Source: Paludibacteraceae bacterium (GTDB taxonomy: Bacteria; Bacteroidota; Bacteroidia; Bacteroidales; Paludibacteraceae). Taken from it: 64,000 nucleotides of DNA. Of the stretch, positions 17,081 to 26,624 are shown piece by piece. The DNA is taken from contig JAGCLD010000007.1 in assembly GCA_017647145.1 (NCBI GenBank), positions 62,001-126,000 on the forward strand, in the 5' to 3' direction. The position numbers and the translations under genes were made by a program. The number at the start of each line of letters is the position of its first letter. The first letter of the stretch is position 1. The notes beneath the pieces were generated by a model that had not been told where the DNA came from, ran no database searches, and was given only the letters and a program-made list of their open reading frames with translations.

Positions 17081-17941
17081 TTAGAGGCGTTTGTCGGCTC
17101 CCCACATGAGTTTGGTTTTTAATGTTTGAAAGAAAGAATGTCCGTCAATGCGGATAGTTTGCACTGTGTAAGGGGCTTTTTTGAGTGTGATTTTCACTGC
17201 ATCGTTCAGCACTTGCGACTGGCCATCCACTGAGAGCAAAAAAGAATTAGAACGACTCTTGACATGCAATTCAATAAGGGTGTCGTCAGCAATAACCATA
17301 GGTCGTACATTCAGACTGTGTGTAGCCACAGGGGCAAGAATGAAGTTTTGCGTTTGGGGTGTGAGGATGGGTCCGCCCACACTGAGGGCATAGGCAGTGG
17401 AGCCTGTGGGTGTGGCCACCATGAGTCCATCCGCCTGATAGGTGTGTAGGAACTGTCCATCCAGATAGACACTGACGCTAATCATAGATGAGAGGTCTTG
17501 CTTGAGGAGAGCCACTTCATTGAGTGCATGCGGGGGAAGGGCAAGTTGAACATTCTCCGCCTTAACCTCCAAGAGGGAGCGTTGCTCAAGCGCGTAGTGT
17601 CCTGCCAATAATTTAGCAAAAGCCTCTCGCATATCGTCGGGAGAAACGTCGGCCAAGAATCCCAATCGGCCAGTGTTGAGTCCGATGATAGGCATGCGCT
17701 GTCCGACGGCCGCGGCAGTGGTAAGAAAGGTGCCATCGCCCCCTACACTCAAAGCCCAGTCAGCCTCTTCCTGTGGCTGCATAGCAGTGATGGGAAGCGG
17801 AAAATGCTCCTGAGAAAGCACTCGATGGATGTTGTCGTCCAGGACTGCTTGTATGCCTTCTTGCGAAAGAAACAGCAGGAGTTCTTTAATCGTGGAAATA
17901 GTTTCCTGACGATGGGTGTTTCCAAATATAGCAACTTTCAT
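17081..17941 (-). CDS. nadK: NAD kinase
   Basis: Phosphorylates NAD+ to NADP+ in the cytosol. The signature GGDGTFLTTAA is present near residue 68, followed by GLNTGRLGFLADV, and the C-terminal beta-rich domain carries the conserved TGSTAYALSVGGPI. The length of 286 fits the family. It stands alone on the minus strand, back to back with the pdxJ operon. No consensus promoter is obvious directly upstream, where a tandem repeat region begins. Confidence 0.95.
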   Translation of the reverse strand: MKVAIFGNTHRQETISTIKELLLFLSQEGIQAVLDDNIHRVLSQEHFPLPITAMQPQEEADWALSVGGDGTFLTTAAAVGQRMPIIGLNTGRLGFLADVSPDDMREAFAKLLAGHYALEQRSLLEVKAENVQLALPPHALNEVALLKQDLSSMISVSVYLDGQFLHTYQADGLMVATPTGSTAYALSVGGPILTPQTQNFILAPVATHSLNVRPMVIADDTLIELHVKSRSNSFLLSVDGQSQVLNDAVKITLKKAPYTVQTIRIDGHSFFQTLKTKLMWGADKRL

Positions 17942-17986
17942 AGTTTTATAATTTTATCGTTTCTCTGTGGCATGAGCCATTGGGCT

Positions 17987-18305
17987 ACTCGGTTTTCAGT
18001 CCTGCACTATCTTTTAATAAGCCAGGCGGCACCTCGGCATAAAAAAATAAATGAATTTATTTTACTTCTGCACTCGGTTTGCACTAGCTTTGCCTGCGGC
18101 CAAGATTCTTGGATGAACCAAGCGAACAAGTTCGAGCGGGCTGCGGCTCGGCATAATCAAAAATTAAACAAGTTTATTTTTGCTTCTTCGCTCGGTTTGC
18201 ACTATCTTTTAATAAAATAGGCGGCGGCTCGGAAATGCAAATTCATGCAAGCATGATTTGCTATTTCGCTCGCCTTGCACTATCTTTGTCCTCGATTAGC
18301 GAGAA
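17987..18305. repeat. Tandem hairpin/promoter-like repeats upstream of pdxJ
   Basis: Four imperfect copies of a unit containing GCACTATCTTT (about 18004, 18081, 18200 and 18277). Each lies beside CTCGG-type GC-rich sequence and an AT-rich inverted repeat. The inverted repeats differ: AAATAAATGAATTTATTTT at 18046, AAATTAAACAAGTTTATTTT at 18161, and GCAAATTCATGC with GCATGATTTGC at 18237. The last copy holds the complete pdxJ promoter; the others have decayed or altered -7 boxes. No coding sequence is supported here. Confidence 0.75.
18257..18288 (+). promoter_or_regulatory. Promoter of the pdxJ-exbB-tonB operon
   Basis: TTTG (18257-18260), 20-base spacer, TATCTTTG (18281-18288): a full consensus match. 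It is embedded in the last copy of the tandem hairpin repeat, with the -33 box in the right arm of a near-perfect 11-bp stem. The predicted leader is about 100 bases. Confidence 0.8.
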
Positions 18306-18396
18306 TGTTAAACGCAAATTTCAGTGCAAAGAAACAAAAAACTTGACAACCTCGCAAAGTCTATACCATGTAAACCCAAAAAATAATATAGAGCAT

Positions 18397-19116
18397 ATGA
18401 CTCGCTTAAGTGTAAATATCAACAAAGTAGCCACCCTACGCAACGCCCGCGGAGGGAATGTGCCCAACGTTCTACAAGTAGCACTCGACTGTGAACGTTT
18501 TGGAGCAGATGGAATAACGGTTCATCCTCGTCCGGACGAACGTCACATACGTTATAGTGATGTTCGCGAACTCCGTCCTTTACTCCGCACTGAGTTTAAC
18601 ATTGAAGGTTATCCTTGTGAAAGTTTTATAGACTTGGTACTGGAAGTGTGTCCGGACCAAGTGACCTTAGTGCCCGACCCACCGGGTGTGCTGACATCAA
18701 ATGCCGGATGGGACACTGTGACTCACCAAGATTTTTTGCGTGAAGTGATTGGCACATTCAAGGCAAAGGGTATTCGTGTGTCCTTGTTTGTGGAAGCCGA
18801 CCCTGTGATGGTGGAACATGCCGCCAAAGCCGGAGCAGACCGCGTGGAACTCTACACCGAGCCTTATGCCAATGAATATCCGGCGAATCCAGCAGAAGCA
18901 ATTCGTCCGTTTGTGGCAGCAGCAGAGAAGGCCAAAGAACTGGGATTGGGTCTGAATGCCGGTCATGACTTGAGTTTGGAAAATCTCGGTTATCTGTGTC
19001 AAGAGATACCTTTCCTTGACGAAGTGTCAATAGGACATGCCCTGATAGCCGACGCGTTGTATTTAGGTTTAGAAGAAACCATCCATCGCTATCACTCTTT
19101 AGTGCAACAAAACTAA
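18397..19116 (+). CDS. pdxJ: Pyridoxine 5'-phosphate synthase
   Basis: Condenses 1-deoxyxylulose 5-phosphate with aminoacetone phosphate in the DXP-dependent route to vitamin B6. I place the start at 18397 ([20 protein letters not shown]), giving 239 residues, the usual family length. The longer frame from 18235 would run through the promoter. Conserved segments include [14 protein letters not shown], then TEFNIEGYP, and near the C-terminus [13 protein letters not shown]. It is the first gene of an eight-gene operon in which it precedes the TonB-system genes by 16 bases. Confidence 0.95.
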   Translation: MTRLSVNINKVATLRNARGGNVPNVLQVALDCERFGADGITVHPRPDERHIRYSDVRELRPLLRTEFNIEGYPCESFIDLVLEVCPDQVTLVPDPPGVLTSNAGWDTVTHQDFLREVIGTFKAKGIRVSLFVEADPVMVEHAAKAGADRVELYTEPYANEYPANPAEAIRPFVAAAEKAKELGLGLNAGHDLSLENLGYLCQEIPFLDEVSIGHALIADALYLGLEETIHRYHSLVQQN

Positions 19117-19132
19117 ATAACACAATAATATT

Positions 19133-19834
19133 ATGAGTTTTTTAAGTATTTTTCTACAGATTACAGACACATTGTCAATGTCGGCCACAGAGATGGTAGC
19201 CGAACCAGAAAAGATGAATCTATGGACCATGGCCACTTATGGAGGTCCGATTATGATTATTCTTGCCATCATGTTGGCACTGGCAGTGTATCTATTCATT
19301 GAGCGCATGGTAACCTTGAAAAAAGCCTCTAAAGAGGAGAAATCGTTCATGAACCGCATCAAGGACTATATCCATGAAGGAAAGATTGATTCAGCCATTC
19401 GCTTGTGTCAAGAAACTAACAACCCTACAGCCCGCATGGTGGAAAAGGGGATAAGTCGCCTGGGACGCCCCATGAGCGATGTGTTGGTAGCCATAGAAAA
19501 TGTAGGAAATATAGAGATAGCCAAATTGGAGAAAGGACTTGTGTTGTTAGCCTCCATTTCGGGGGGTGCGCCTATGCTTGGCTTCTTAGGCACAGTGACA
19601 GGGATGGTGAGCACTTTCTTTAACATGGCCCAAACAAGTGGCGGAACCATAGAGTTGAGTTCCCTCTCCACCGGTATGTATCAAGCGATGGTGACCACCA
19701 TCGGTGGTTTGATTGTGGGTATCATCTCTTATTTTGCTTACAACTACCTTGTTGCCCGCATTGATGCCGTAATGCGCAAACTGGAAACCGGCACCATGGA
19801 ATTTTTAGACTTGCTCAATGAACCCGCAGCATAG
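19133..19834 (+). CDS. exbB: ExbB/TolQ-type proton channel subunit
   Basis: A MotA/TolQ/ExbB inner-membrane protein of 233 residues. One transmembrane helix lies near residues 35-55 (PIMIILAIMLALAVYLFIE). Two more lie in the conserved C-terminal half (APMLGFLGTVTGMVSTFF and MVTTIGGLIVGIISYFAYN). With ExbD it uses the proton gradient to energise TonB. An N-terminal extension of about 30 residues precedes the family core. The next two genes encode ExbD and a TonB protein, which fixes the assignment as an Exb rather than a Tol or Mot system. Confidence 0.92.
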   Translation: MSFLSIFLQITDTLSMSATEMVAEPEKMNLWTMATYGGPIMIILAIMLALAVYLFIERMVTLKKASKEEKSFMNRIKDYIHEGKIDSAIRLCQETNNPTARMVEKGISRLGRPMSDVLVAIENVGNIEIAKLEKGLVLLASISGGAPMLGFLGTVTGMVSTFFNMAQTSGGTIELSSLSTGMYQAMVTTIGGLIVGIISYFAYNYLVARIDAVMRKLETGTMEFLDLLNEPAA

Positions 19835-19858
19835 TTTATTCACCAAAACACTCAATCA

Positions 19859-20272
19859 ATGGCTCTTAAAAGACGAAATAAAGTAGAAGCAACATTCAGC
19901 ATGTCGTCGATGACAGACCTGATTTTCCTCTTGTTGCTATTCTTCATCATGGCAAGCACGATGTCATCACCCAATGACATCAAGATAAACCTTCCCCAAA
20001 GTAAAGCCAAGACCACCACACGAGCAACAGTTGCCAAGGTATCGATTGACGAAGTGGGGAACTACTACATTGCTGTGGGCAAGGGTAAACCCATGCAAAT
20101 TGCGCCCGAAGAATTAGAAAGTCGCATTACCCAAATTGTAGCACAAGACACAACCACCTACATAGCCTTGCATGCCGATCAAGACATTGCTTACAAGGAA
20201 GTGGTGCATGTGTTGGACATAGCCAACGAGCATAAATTAAAATTGGTCATAGCCACGAAGAAAGCTAAATGA
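19859..20272 (+). CDS. exbD: ExbD/TolR family protein
   Basis: 137 residues with one N-terminal transmembrane helix. The proton-path Asp lies in MTDLIFLLLLFFIMASTM (about residue 20). A periplasmic domain ends ANEHKLKLVIATKK. It partners the ExbB encoded 24 bases upstream. Its stop overlaps the start of the TonB gene by four bases, indicating coupled translation. Confidence 0.93.
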   Translation: MALKRRNKVEATFSMSSMTDLIFLLLLFFIMASTMSSPNDIKINLPQSKAKTTTRATVAKVSIDEVGNYYIAVGKGKPMQIAPEELESRITQIVAQDTTTYIALHADQDIAYKEVVHVLDIANEHKLKLVIATKKAK

Positions 20273-21057
20273 AACAATCCGAAATATATGGTTTGATAGG
20301 TTCGATACTCACTTGTGTATTGATTTTCCTCTTGCTGTGGTTTCTCTACATGAATGTGGAGGTACCGGAAGAAGAAGAGGGCATCATGGTGAGCATAGGC
20401 AACGCAGATGCCGGAGGAGGATGGCAAGAATCGCAAATGAGCGAGAGCACCCCTGTGGCACCACCCCCAACGCCTACCATGCCCAGCCAAAACGACCTCA
20501 TGACACAAGATGACGAATCGCTCGCCCTGGCTGAACAGCGCAAGCAAGAAGCACGCAAGAAAGCCGCAGAAGAAGCAGAGCGCATTCGCAAACAGAAAGA
20601 AGAAGAGGCACGGATAGCCGCAGAAAAGGCTGCCCGCGAAGCCGCATTAGCCGAACAAAGAAGGCAGGAACAAGAAAAAATAGACAAAGCCAACAAGTTG
20701 GGCGGCCTCTTTGGCAACAACTCCAGTGGAAACGGTAGCGGAAACAGCACCGGCAACCAATTTGAAGGCAATCCTCTGGGCAAAGGAACATCAGGCGGCA
20801 ACTCATGGTCAGTGAACGGACGTAACCTGAAAGGTAACATTGTTAAGCCCTCCTACAACAGCAATATAGAGGGAAGTGTGATTGTGACCATTCGTGTGAA
20901 TGCCAGCGGACGTGTCATCAGCGCCAACGTGACCGGAGGAACTATTTCAGACCCACAACTCAGAGAAGCCGCACGTCAAGCCGCACTGAAGACCATGTTC
21001 TCAGAAGGCAAAGACGAAGTGACAGGCGTAATCACCTTTAATTTTAAATTGAACTAA
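20269..21057 (+). CDS. TonB-family energy transducer
   Basis: 262 residues. An N-terminal signal anchor (IGSILTCVLIFLLLWFLYMN) is followed by a Pro-containing segment, a long charged helix rich in Ala, Glu, Arg and Lys (about 85-150), a Gly/Asn/Ser-rich linker, and a C-terminal TonB domain (GSVIVTIRVNASGRVISANV, ending GVITFNFKLN). It spans the periplasm to energise TonB-dependent outer-membrane transporters, using ExbB/ExbD from the same operon. The layout resembles TolA as well as TonB, but there are no tolB or pal genes nearby. Confidence 0.85.
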   Translation: MKQSEIYGLIGSILTCVLIFLLLWFLYMNVEVPEEEEGIMVSIGNADAGGGWQESQMSESTPVAPPPTPTMPSQNDLMTQDDESLALAEQRKQEARKKAAEEAERIRKQKEEEARIAAEKAAREAALAEQRRQEQEKIDKANKLGGLFGNNSSGNGSGNSTGNQFEGNPLGKGTSGGNSWSVNGRNLKGNIVKPSYNSNIEGSVIVTIRVNASGRVISANVTGGTISDPQLREAARQAALKTMFSEGKDEVTGVITFNFKLN

Positions 21058-21067
21058 CAGAAGACTT

Positions 21068-21610
21068 ATGAAAGTATATGCTTTTTTAGCCGATGGCTTT
21101 GAAGAAATAGAAGCCATCACACCGATAGACCTATTGAGACGTGCCGGAGTGGACGTGTGCACCGTGTCGGTACACGCATCAAAAGCGGTAAGCGGAGCAC
21201 ACGGGATGACCTTAATGGCAGATGCGCTCTATGAAGAATGTGACTTCGCCGATGCCGACCTACTCTTCTTACCCGGAGGAATGCCCGGCACCACTAATCT
21301 GGAAGCACATGCAGGACTGTGTGAACTATTGCGTCAACACAACGAAGAAGGCAAGATGATTGCAGCTATCTGTGCAGCACCTTCCATATTAGGCAAGTTA
21401 GGGCTCTTAGCAGGCAAGAAAGCTACATGCTATCCGGGATTTGAAAACTTCTTAGGAGAGAGCGATACAGATGCAAGCGTAGTGATATGCGACAACATCA
21501 CTACCGGAGAAGGACCCGGCGCAGCCTATGACTTTGCTTTGGACCTGATAGAGCAACTCACAGACGCAGAGACAGCACAAAGAATTGCTCAAGAAACAAT
21601 GTACAGATAA
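21068..21610 (+). CDS. DJ-1/PfpI family protein (YajL-like)
   Basis: 180 residues of the DJ-1/ThiJ fold. The nucleophile elbow is AAICAAPSILGKLGLL (Cys near residue 99), and an acidic partner residue lies near the start in ADGFEEIEAITPIDLLRRAG. Relatives are reported as chaperones, glyoxalases or protein deglycases; sequence alone does not decide among these. It follows tonB by 10 bases and the next gene starts one base after its stop. Confidence 0.88.
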   Translation: MKVYAFLADGFEEIEAITPIDLLRRAGVDVCTVSVHASKAVSGAHGMTLMADALYEECDFADADLLFLPGGMPGTTNLEAHAGLCELLRQHNEEGKMIAAICAAPSILGKLGLLAGKKATCYPGFENFLGESDTDASVVICDNITTGEGPGAAYDFALDLIEQLTDAETAQRIAQETMYR

Positions 21611-21611
21611 G

Positions 21612-22334
21612 ATGTCGGCAGAGTGGACACAACGAACTGAGTCACTCATAGGCCATGCCAACAGCCTGCGACTCAAAAACGCTCATATATTGGTAGTGGG
21701 CGTAGGCGGAGTGGGCGGAGCAGCCCTTGAGATGCTGGTCCGTGCCGGAGTAGGCGAAGTGACCTTGATAGATAGTGACCTTGTTTCCATCAGCAACATC
21801 AATCGACAATTAATCGCCAACCACAAGACTGTGGGGCAAACCAAAGTGGATGTGTGGAAGGAGCGTCTGCTCAGCATCAATCCCGAAATAATCCTACATA
21901 CCCATTGTGTGTTTCTTGACGAGAACAATGTCGCCTCCATCTTGAGCGAAGCGAAGTATGACTACGTAGTGGATGCCATAGACACCTTATCGCCTAAAGT
22001 GCAGCTACTGGCCACATGTTACCGAAACGGCATTCGCGTAATTTCCTCCATGGGCTCCGGCAGCAAAATGGACCCAGCATGCATTCGCATTGCCGACATA
22101 AGCAAAACAGCCTATTGCCCCTTAGCACGCAGTGTGCGCGGAGCACTAAGCAAACAAGGAATAAAACATGGCATAAACTGTGTGTACTCCACCGAACAGC
22201 CCATCAAAGCAGGAGTGATACCCGTAGAAGGAGAACGCAACAAGAAAAGCACCACCGGAACCATATCCTATATGCCCAACCTATTCGGGTGCTGGATAGC
22301 CGGACATGTGATAGATGTACTTATAAACGAATAG
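21612..22334 (+). CDS. tcdA: TcdA, tRNA threonylcarbamoyladenosine dehydratase
   Basis: An E1-like ThiF-family enzyme that activates t6A37 in tRNA with ATP to form cyclic t6A. The start is ATG at 21612 ([14 protein letters not shown]); the frame also opens 27 bases upstream inside the previous gene. The nucleotide-binding motif [13 protein letters not shown] lies near residue 28 and is followed by [16 protein letters not shown]. The segment [20 protein letters not shown] is typical of TcdA/CsdL and separates it from ThiF and MoeB. The length of 240 matches. Confidence 0.92.
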   Translation: MSAEWTQRTESLIGHANSLRLKNAHILVVGVGGVGGAALEMLVRAGVGEVTLIDSDLVSISNINRQLIANHKTVGQTKVDVWKERLLSINPEIILHTHCVFLDENNVASILSEAKYDYVVDAIDTLSPKVQLLATCYRNGIRVISSMGSGSKMDPACIRIADISKTAYCPLARSVRGALSKQGIKHGINCVYSTEQPIKAGVIPVEGERNKKSTTGTISYMPNLFGCWIAGHVIDVLINE

Positions 22335-22338
22335 CAGC

Positions 22339-22992
22339 ATGATAAAAGCTCACGACATATACAAGCGTTTTGACAACCTGGAAGTGCTCAAAGGAGTAAG
22401 TTTTGAGGTGAAAAAAGGTGAGATGGTCGCCATAGTGGGTCAGAGTGGAGCCGGAAAAACCACCCTGCTCCAAATCATTGGCACCCTGGACAAGCCCAAC
22501 AGCGGAAGCATCATCATCGGAGGACAAGACATTGCACAACTCTCAGAAAAAGAATTGTCACACTTTCGTAACCAAGAGATTGGTTTCATCTTTCAGTTTC
22601 ATCAACTATTACCGGAATTTACCGCCCTTGAAAACGTGATGTTGCCCGCCTTGATAGGCCACACAGAGCATCACGAAGCCAAACAACGCGCCACAGACAT
22701 TCTGGAACGACTCAAACTCGGAGAACGACTCCATCACAAGCCCAACGAACTCTCAGGAGGCGAACGCCAAAGAGTGGCAGCAGCACGAGCTTTAATTAAC
22801 AATCCTTCTATCATATTGGCTGACGAACCCTCAGGAAGCCTGGATAGCAACAACAAGCAAGAGTTGCACAAACTACTGTGTGACATGCGCGATCAATTCA
22901 AGCAAACTATCATCATCGTTACCCACGACAACGAACTGGCCCAAATAGCAAATCGAATTGTTAGAATGCAAGATGGAAAAATCATCTCCTAA
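22339..22992 (+). CDS. lolD: ABC transporter ATPase, LolD type
   Basis: 217 residues. Walker A is GQSGAGKTT, the signature is [15 protein letters not shown], and Walker B is [12 protein letters not shown] with the conserved LDS following. The length and sequence fit LolD/MacB-type ATPases that power lipoprotein release from the inner membrane. The matching LolC/E permease is not adjacent, so LolD is the likely but not proven assignment. It lies between tcdA and a DUF3078 gene with gaps of only a few bases. Confidence 0.83.
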   Translation: MIKAHDIYKRFDNLEVLKGVSFEVKKGEMVAIVGQSGAGKTTLLQIIGTLDKPNSGSIIIGGQDIAQLSEKELSHFRNQEIGFIFQFHQLLPEFTALENVMLPALIGHTEHHEAKQRATDILERLKLGERLHHKPNELSGGERQRVAAARALINNPSIILADEPSGSLDSNNKQELHKLLCDMRDQFKQTIIIVTHDNELAQIANRIVRMQDGKIIS

Positions 22993-22995
22993 ACA

Positions 22996-24483
22996 ATGAG
23001 AACTATTGGAATAGCCATATTATTGCTCATCACCCCCATCTGCATGTTAGCACAACAGGCAATGGATAGTGTAAATACAACACTGATGGATAGCGGGCGT
23101 ATCATTACCGACACCATACATGCCCACACCCTGCTGAACACAACCCGGTCAGAGGAACTATTAGAAGAATATTTACTACAACTACTTGAAGAACAAGGAC
23201 AACGCCTGCATGCCGACTCCACCCGGGTACACACCACCACACAAGAAGAAGACACAGCCGGCATAGTAGTGCCTACACCCCTATCAGCCATCTACAACCC
23301 CCTATGCATTGAACTCATATTCAAGCCTCTACACTTGTCAATAGGTAAGCCCAATGCACTGAGCATACACCCAACACCACCCCCAACCACAGCACTAGAA
23401 ACACACACGCAACCAAGCTTGTTTTCAGAAGAAAATCACCTATGGGAACTACGCGACAAAGCACGCAACCACCTCACAGGACATGCGGCAGACATATATG
23501 CAGGTACATTTCACGACCTACCCAAAGTGGAGTCGTTGCATAAAAAACACATTCTCCGCAACAACCCCAAACTACTCCGTCTCGGGAAAACAGAGAATTT
23601 TCAGACCAAAGCACTAGAAGTAACCAAAATCAGTAGAGCAAAATGGCTGACAAAAAGTTCTGCCTTATTGCAATTTTCCCAAAACTATGTGTCGAAAAAC
23701 TGGTATAAGGGAGGTAATAGCAACGTGGCTATTCTGGGGATAGCAGAAGGAAGCATCAACTATGACAACCACAAGAACATTCAATGGGAAAACACCGGAG
23801 AATGGCGCGCTGGATTCAATAGTGTCAACGGAGACACCCTGCGTAAAATCAACACCAGCGATGACCTACTGCGCCTACAAAGCAAATTAGGCTTTAAAGC
23901 ATTCAACAAATTCTACTATACCGGTGCCGTAGAATTTCAAACACAGTTTTTTAACTCTTACAAAGAAATTAACTCCAACGAACTCAAAACATCTACCTTC
24001 GCACCTGTCAGACTGAACATAAGCTTGGGTCTTGACTACAAACCCGACAAAAACCTATCCATCATGCTTGCACCTCTATCCTATAAATTTATCTACGTGA
24101 TGGACACCACGCGCATAGACCAAACCCAATATGGCGTAAAAAGCGACCACAAATCGCTCAACGAAGTTGGTAGCTCAGTGAAAATAACCTACTCTTACCA
24201 ACCCATCGACGGCTTACAATTAGACGGGCGCTTCTACTTCTACACCAATTATCACAAAGTGGAAGTTGAGTTGGAATTAGTGGCCAACTTTATCATCAAT
24301 CGCTACTTTAGCGCACGTCTCTCATTATACCCACGCTACGACAACACAGCCATTCTGCCCAACAAAGAAAAAGCACAACTACAATTCAAAGAATTCCTTA
24401 GCATAGGCTTCTCACACAAGTTTAAACAAGCCGGTCTGAAAAGAAAGACAACAAAGACTTGCCATGCCAAACAAGCCTTATAA
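22996..24483 (+). CDS. DUF3078 domain protein, probable outer-membrane beta-barrel
   Basis: 495 residues. It begins with a signal peptide (GIAILLLITPICMLAQQ). About 200 residues of low-complexity, Thr-rich sequence follow. From about residue 230 comes the DUF3078 region: FSQNYVSKNWYKGGNSNVAI, then alternating strands, ending with FLSIGFSHKFKQ. This family occurs in Bacteroidota and is predicted to form an outer-membrane barrel of unknown function. It is the last gene of the pdxJ operon, three bases after lolD. No terminator is evident before ftsY. Confidence 0.82.
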   Translation: MRTIGIAILLLITPICMLAQQAMDSVNTTLMDSGRIITDTIHAHTLLNTTRSEELLEEYLLQLLEEQGQRLHADSTRVHTTTQEEDTAGIVVPTPLSAIYNPLCIELIFKPLHLSIGKPNALSIHPTPPPTTALETHTQPSLFSEENHLWELRDKARNHLTGHAADIYAGTFHDLPKVESLHKKHILRNNPKLLRLGKTENFQTKALEVTKISRAKWLTKSSALLQFSQNYVSKNWYKGGNSNVAILGIAEGSINYDNHKNIQWENTGEWRAGFNSVNGDTLRKINTSDDLLRLQSKLGFKAFNKFYYTGAVEFQTQFFNSYKEINSNELKTSTFAPVRLNISLGLDYKPDKNLSIMLAPLSYKFIYVMDTTRIDQTQYGVKSDHKSLNEVGSSVKITYSYQPIDGLQLDGRFYFYTNYHKVEVELELVANFIINRYFSARLSLYPRYDNTAILPNKEKAQLQFKEFLSIGFSHKFKQAGLKRKTTKTCHAKQAL

Positions 24484-24583
24484 GAAAGGAAGACTGCACA
24501 GACCACCACATATATCTTTGAATTAAATAAGTGGCAACTCAGCATACAAAGAAGTAAAGTAATTTTTACCCCCTCACACTACT

Positions 24584-24615
24584 TTTGTATATCTTGCGCG
24601 TTTGTTGTACCTTTG
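24584..24615 (+). promoter_or_regulatory. Promoter of ftsY
   Basis: TTTG (24584-24587), 20-base spacer, TACCTTTG (24608-24615), 27 bases before the ftsY ATG at 24643. Confidence 0.8.
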
Positions 24616-24642
24616 CACACTGAAATAAAAGAAAATAGCATC

Positions 24643-25602
24643 ATGGGATTTTTTGATAAATTATTTGGCAAAAAAGAACAGTTAGACAACGGATTAGAGC
24701 GAAGCAGAGAAAGTGTATTTGGCAAGATTACACGTGCTATTGCAGGAAAATCAAAAGTAGATGATGAAGTGTTGGACAACATAGAAGAAGCACTCATCAC
24801 ATCGGATGTGGGAGTGGAGACCACACTACGCATCATAGAGCGACTGGAAGAACGCATCGCACGCGACAAATACATGAACACCGACGAACTTCACTCTATC
24901 TTGTGTGAAGAAGTGTGCACCCTGCTCGCTGAAAACACCACCAGCCAAATAAAAGAATTTGATGCACCCCTCCCACACAAACCTTATGTAATCATGGTAG
25001 TCGGAGTGAATGGAGTGGGAAAAACCACCACCATTGGAAAACTCGCACATCACTTCAAGCAAGCCGGGAAAAAAGTCTATTTAGGCGCTGCCGACACATT
25101 CCGCGCAGCAGCAGTAGACCAACTCCAAATATGGGGCGACCGCATCGGAGTTCCGGTAATCAAACAAAAAATGGGGTCAGACCCGGCATCTGTGGCATTC
25201 GACACACTCTCATCTGCCAAAGCCAATGATGCCGACGTCGTGTTGATTGACACAGCCGGACGTCTTCACAACAAAGTGAACCTGATGAACGAGTTGAGCA
25301 AAATCAAAAACGTAATGCAAAAAGTGGTGCCCGATGCTCCCCACGAAGTGTTGCTCGTCTTAGACGGTTCAACCGGACAAAACGCCTATGAACAAGCCAA
25401 ACAATTCTCAAAAGCCACACAAATCACAACCCTCGCCATTACAAAACTTGATGGCACTGCCAAAGGAGGCGTAGTAATTGGCATTTCCGACCAATTCCAA
25501 ATACCGGTTAAGTACATCGGAATTGGCGAAAAAATTGATGACCTACAGATCTTCGACAAAGAATTGTTCGTCAAATCACTTTTAGGGAAAGTACAAGAAT
25601 AG
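24643..25602 (+). CDS. ftsY: FtsY, signal recognition particle receptor
   Basis: The SRP GTPase that docks ribosome-SRP complexes at the membrane. The start at 24643 (MGFFDKLFGKKEQL) gives the short N-terminus usual in Bacteroidota, without the long acidic A domain of E. coli. The helical N domain covers residues 15-100. G-domain motifs are GVNGVGKTTTIGKLA (about 118), DTFRAAAVDQLQIW, DTAGR and TKLDGTAKGG. The C-terminus ends DLQIFDKELFVKSLLG. It has its own promoter. Confidence 0.95.
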   Translation: MGFFDKLFGKKEQLDNGLERSRESVFGKITRAIAGKSKVDDEVLDNIEEALITSDVGVETTLRIIERLEERIARDKYMNTDELHSILCEEVCTLLAENTTSQIKEFDAPLPHKPYVIMVVGVNGVGKTTTIGKLAHHFKQAGKKVYLGAADTFRAAAVDQLQIWGDRIGVPVIKQKMGSDPASVAFDTLSSAKANDADVVLIDTAGRLHNKVNLMNELSKIKNVMQKVVPDAPHEVLLVLDGSTGQNAYEQAKQFSKATQITTLAITKLDGTAKGGVVIGISDQFQIPVKYIGIGEKIDDLQIFDKELFVKSLLGKVQE

Positions 25603-25679
25603 AAACCCTAAAAAACAATAAAAAAACAGGGTTTTCTAAATTTATTCAGGAAACGCAAGGTCAATCAAAAATAATGTTG

Positions 25680-25687
25680 TATCTTTG
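25680..25687 (+). promoter_or_regulatory. -7 box upstream of infC
   Basis: TATCTTTG fits TAnnTTTG and stands 72 bases before the infC start. The -33 region shows no clear TTTG, so only the -7 box is supported. Confidence 0.5.
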
Positions 25688-25759
25688 CCAACCAATTGAA
25701 AAAACGCCATATTTGGCAACCAATAATATAATACTGAGAAAACAAAAAACGTACATTAA

Positions 25760-26290
25760 ATGGGGATTCAAAAAGGAGATAAAGATTTACCAAACAGAAT
25801 AAACGAACATATCAGAGGAGTTAAAGAAGTTCGTTTGGTAGGCGACAACGTAGAACAAGGCATTTATCCTATAGCAGAAGCTATGCGAATAGCCGACGAG
25901 TTGGAACTCGACCTTGTAGAAATTTCCCCTAATGCCGTTCCACCAGTATGTAGAGTGATTGACTACCAAAAGTTCCTTTACCAACAAAAACGTCGTGAAA
26001 AAGAACAAAAGGCCAAGTCAACCAAAGTGGTGATTAAAGAAATACGTTTCGGACCGCAAACAGACGACCACGACTACAACTTTAAGTTGAAACACGCACA
26101 AGGTTTCCTCAAAGAAGGTTGCAAAGTTAAGGCCTACGTATTCTTCAAAGGACGCTCAATTCTGTTTAAAGAACAAGGCGAATTGTTATTGCTCCGCTTT
26201 GCCAACGACCTCGAAGATGTTGCCAAAGTTGATCAATTACCAAAATTAGAAGGAAAACGCATGTTCCTCTTTCTAAGCCCAAAGAAATAA
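25760..26290 (+). CDS. infC: Translation initiation factor IF-3
   Basis: Binds the 30S subunit, prevents premature 50S joining and checks the start codon. The N-terminal domain opens with [20 protein letters not shown]. The linker is Lys/Arg rich ([17 protein letters not shown]). The C-terminal domain starts [14 protein letters not shown] and ends near the conserved [13 protein letters not shown]. The start is an ordinary ATG rather than the ATT known in enterobacteria. It heads the infC-rpmI-rplT unit. Confidence 0.96.
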   Translation: MGIQKGDKDLPNRINEHIRGVKEVRLVGDNVEQGIYPIAEAMRIADELELDLVEISPNAVPPVCRVIDYQKFLYQQKRREKEQKAKSTKVVIKEIRFGPQTDDHDYNFKLKHAQGFLKEGCKVKAYVFFKGRSILFKEQGELLLLRFANDLEDVAKVDQLPKLEGKRMFLFLSPKK

Positions 26291-26324
26291 GAAAATACAT
26301 TTATCAATTAAAATAAGTACTAAC

Positions 26325-26522
26325 ATGCCAAAAATGAAAACTAATTCCGGTGCCAAAAAGAGGTTCGCCCTTACCGGATCAGGAAAGATCAAAAGAAAAC
26401 ATGCTTTTAAAAGTCACATTCTGACTAAAAAAACCAAAAAGCAAAAACGTAATTTAACACACTCTGGTCTTATTGACACAACTAACATGAAGAGTGTTCG
26501 TGAAATGCTCTGCTTACGTTAA
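26325..26522 (+). CDS. rpmI: Ribosomal protein L35
   Basis: 65 residues, highly basic: [20 protein letters not shown] is the family N-terminus and [14 protein letters not shown] follows. A structural protein of the 50S subunit. It lies 34 bases after infC and about 100 bases before rplT, the standard order of this operon. Confidence 0.97.
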   Translation: MPKMKTNSGAKKRFALTGSGKIKRKHAFKSHILTKKTKKQKRNLTHSGLIDTTNMKSVREMLCLR

Positions 26523-26624
26523 TTTTATCAGAATTAAACATTTAAAGTTTTCTAAGTAAATCAACAGAATCGTTAGCTTTAAGATTGTTGAAAAACAGCG
26601 CTAACATTCACAAATCATTTAATT

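Noticed and set aside
17804-18220. 138-residue plus-strand frame
   Set aside because: It starts inside nadK on the opposite strand and runs through tandem hairpin repeats; no family resemblance.
18235-18396. N-terminal extension of PdxJ
   Set aside because: The frame upstream of 18397 crosses the operon promoter, and the 239-residue form matches the family length.
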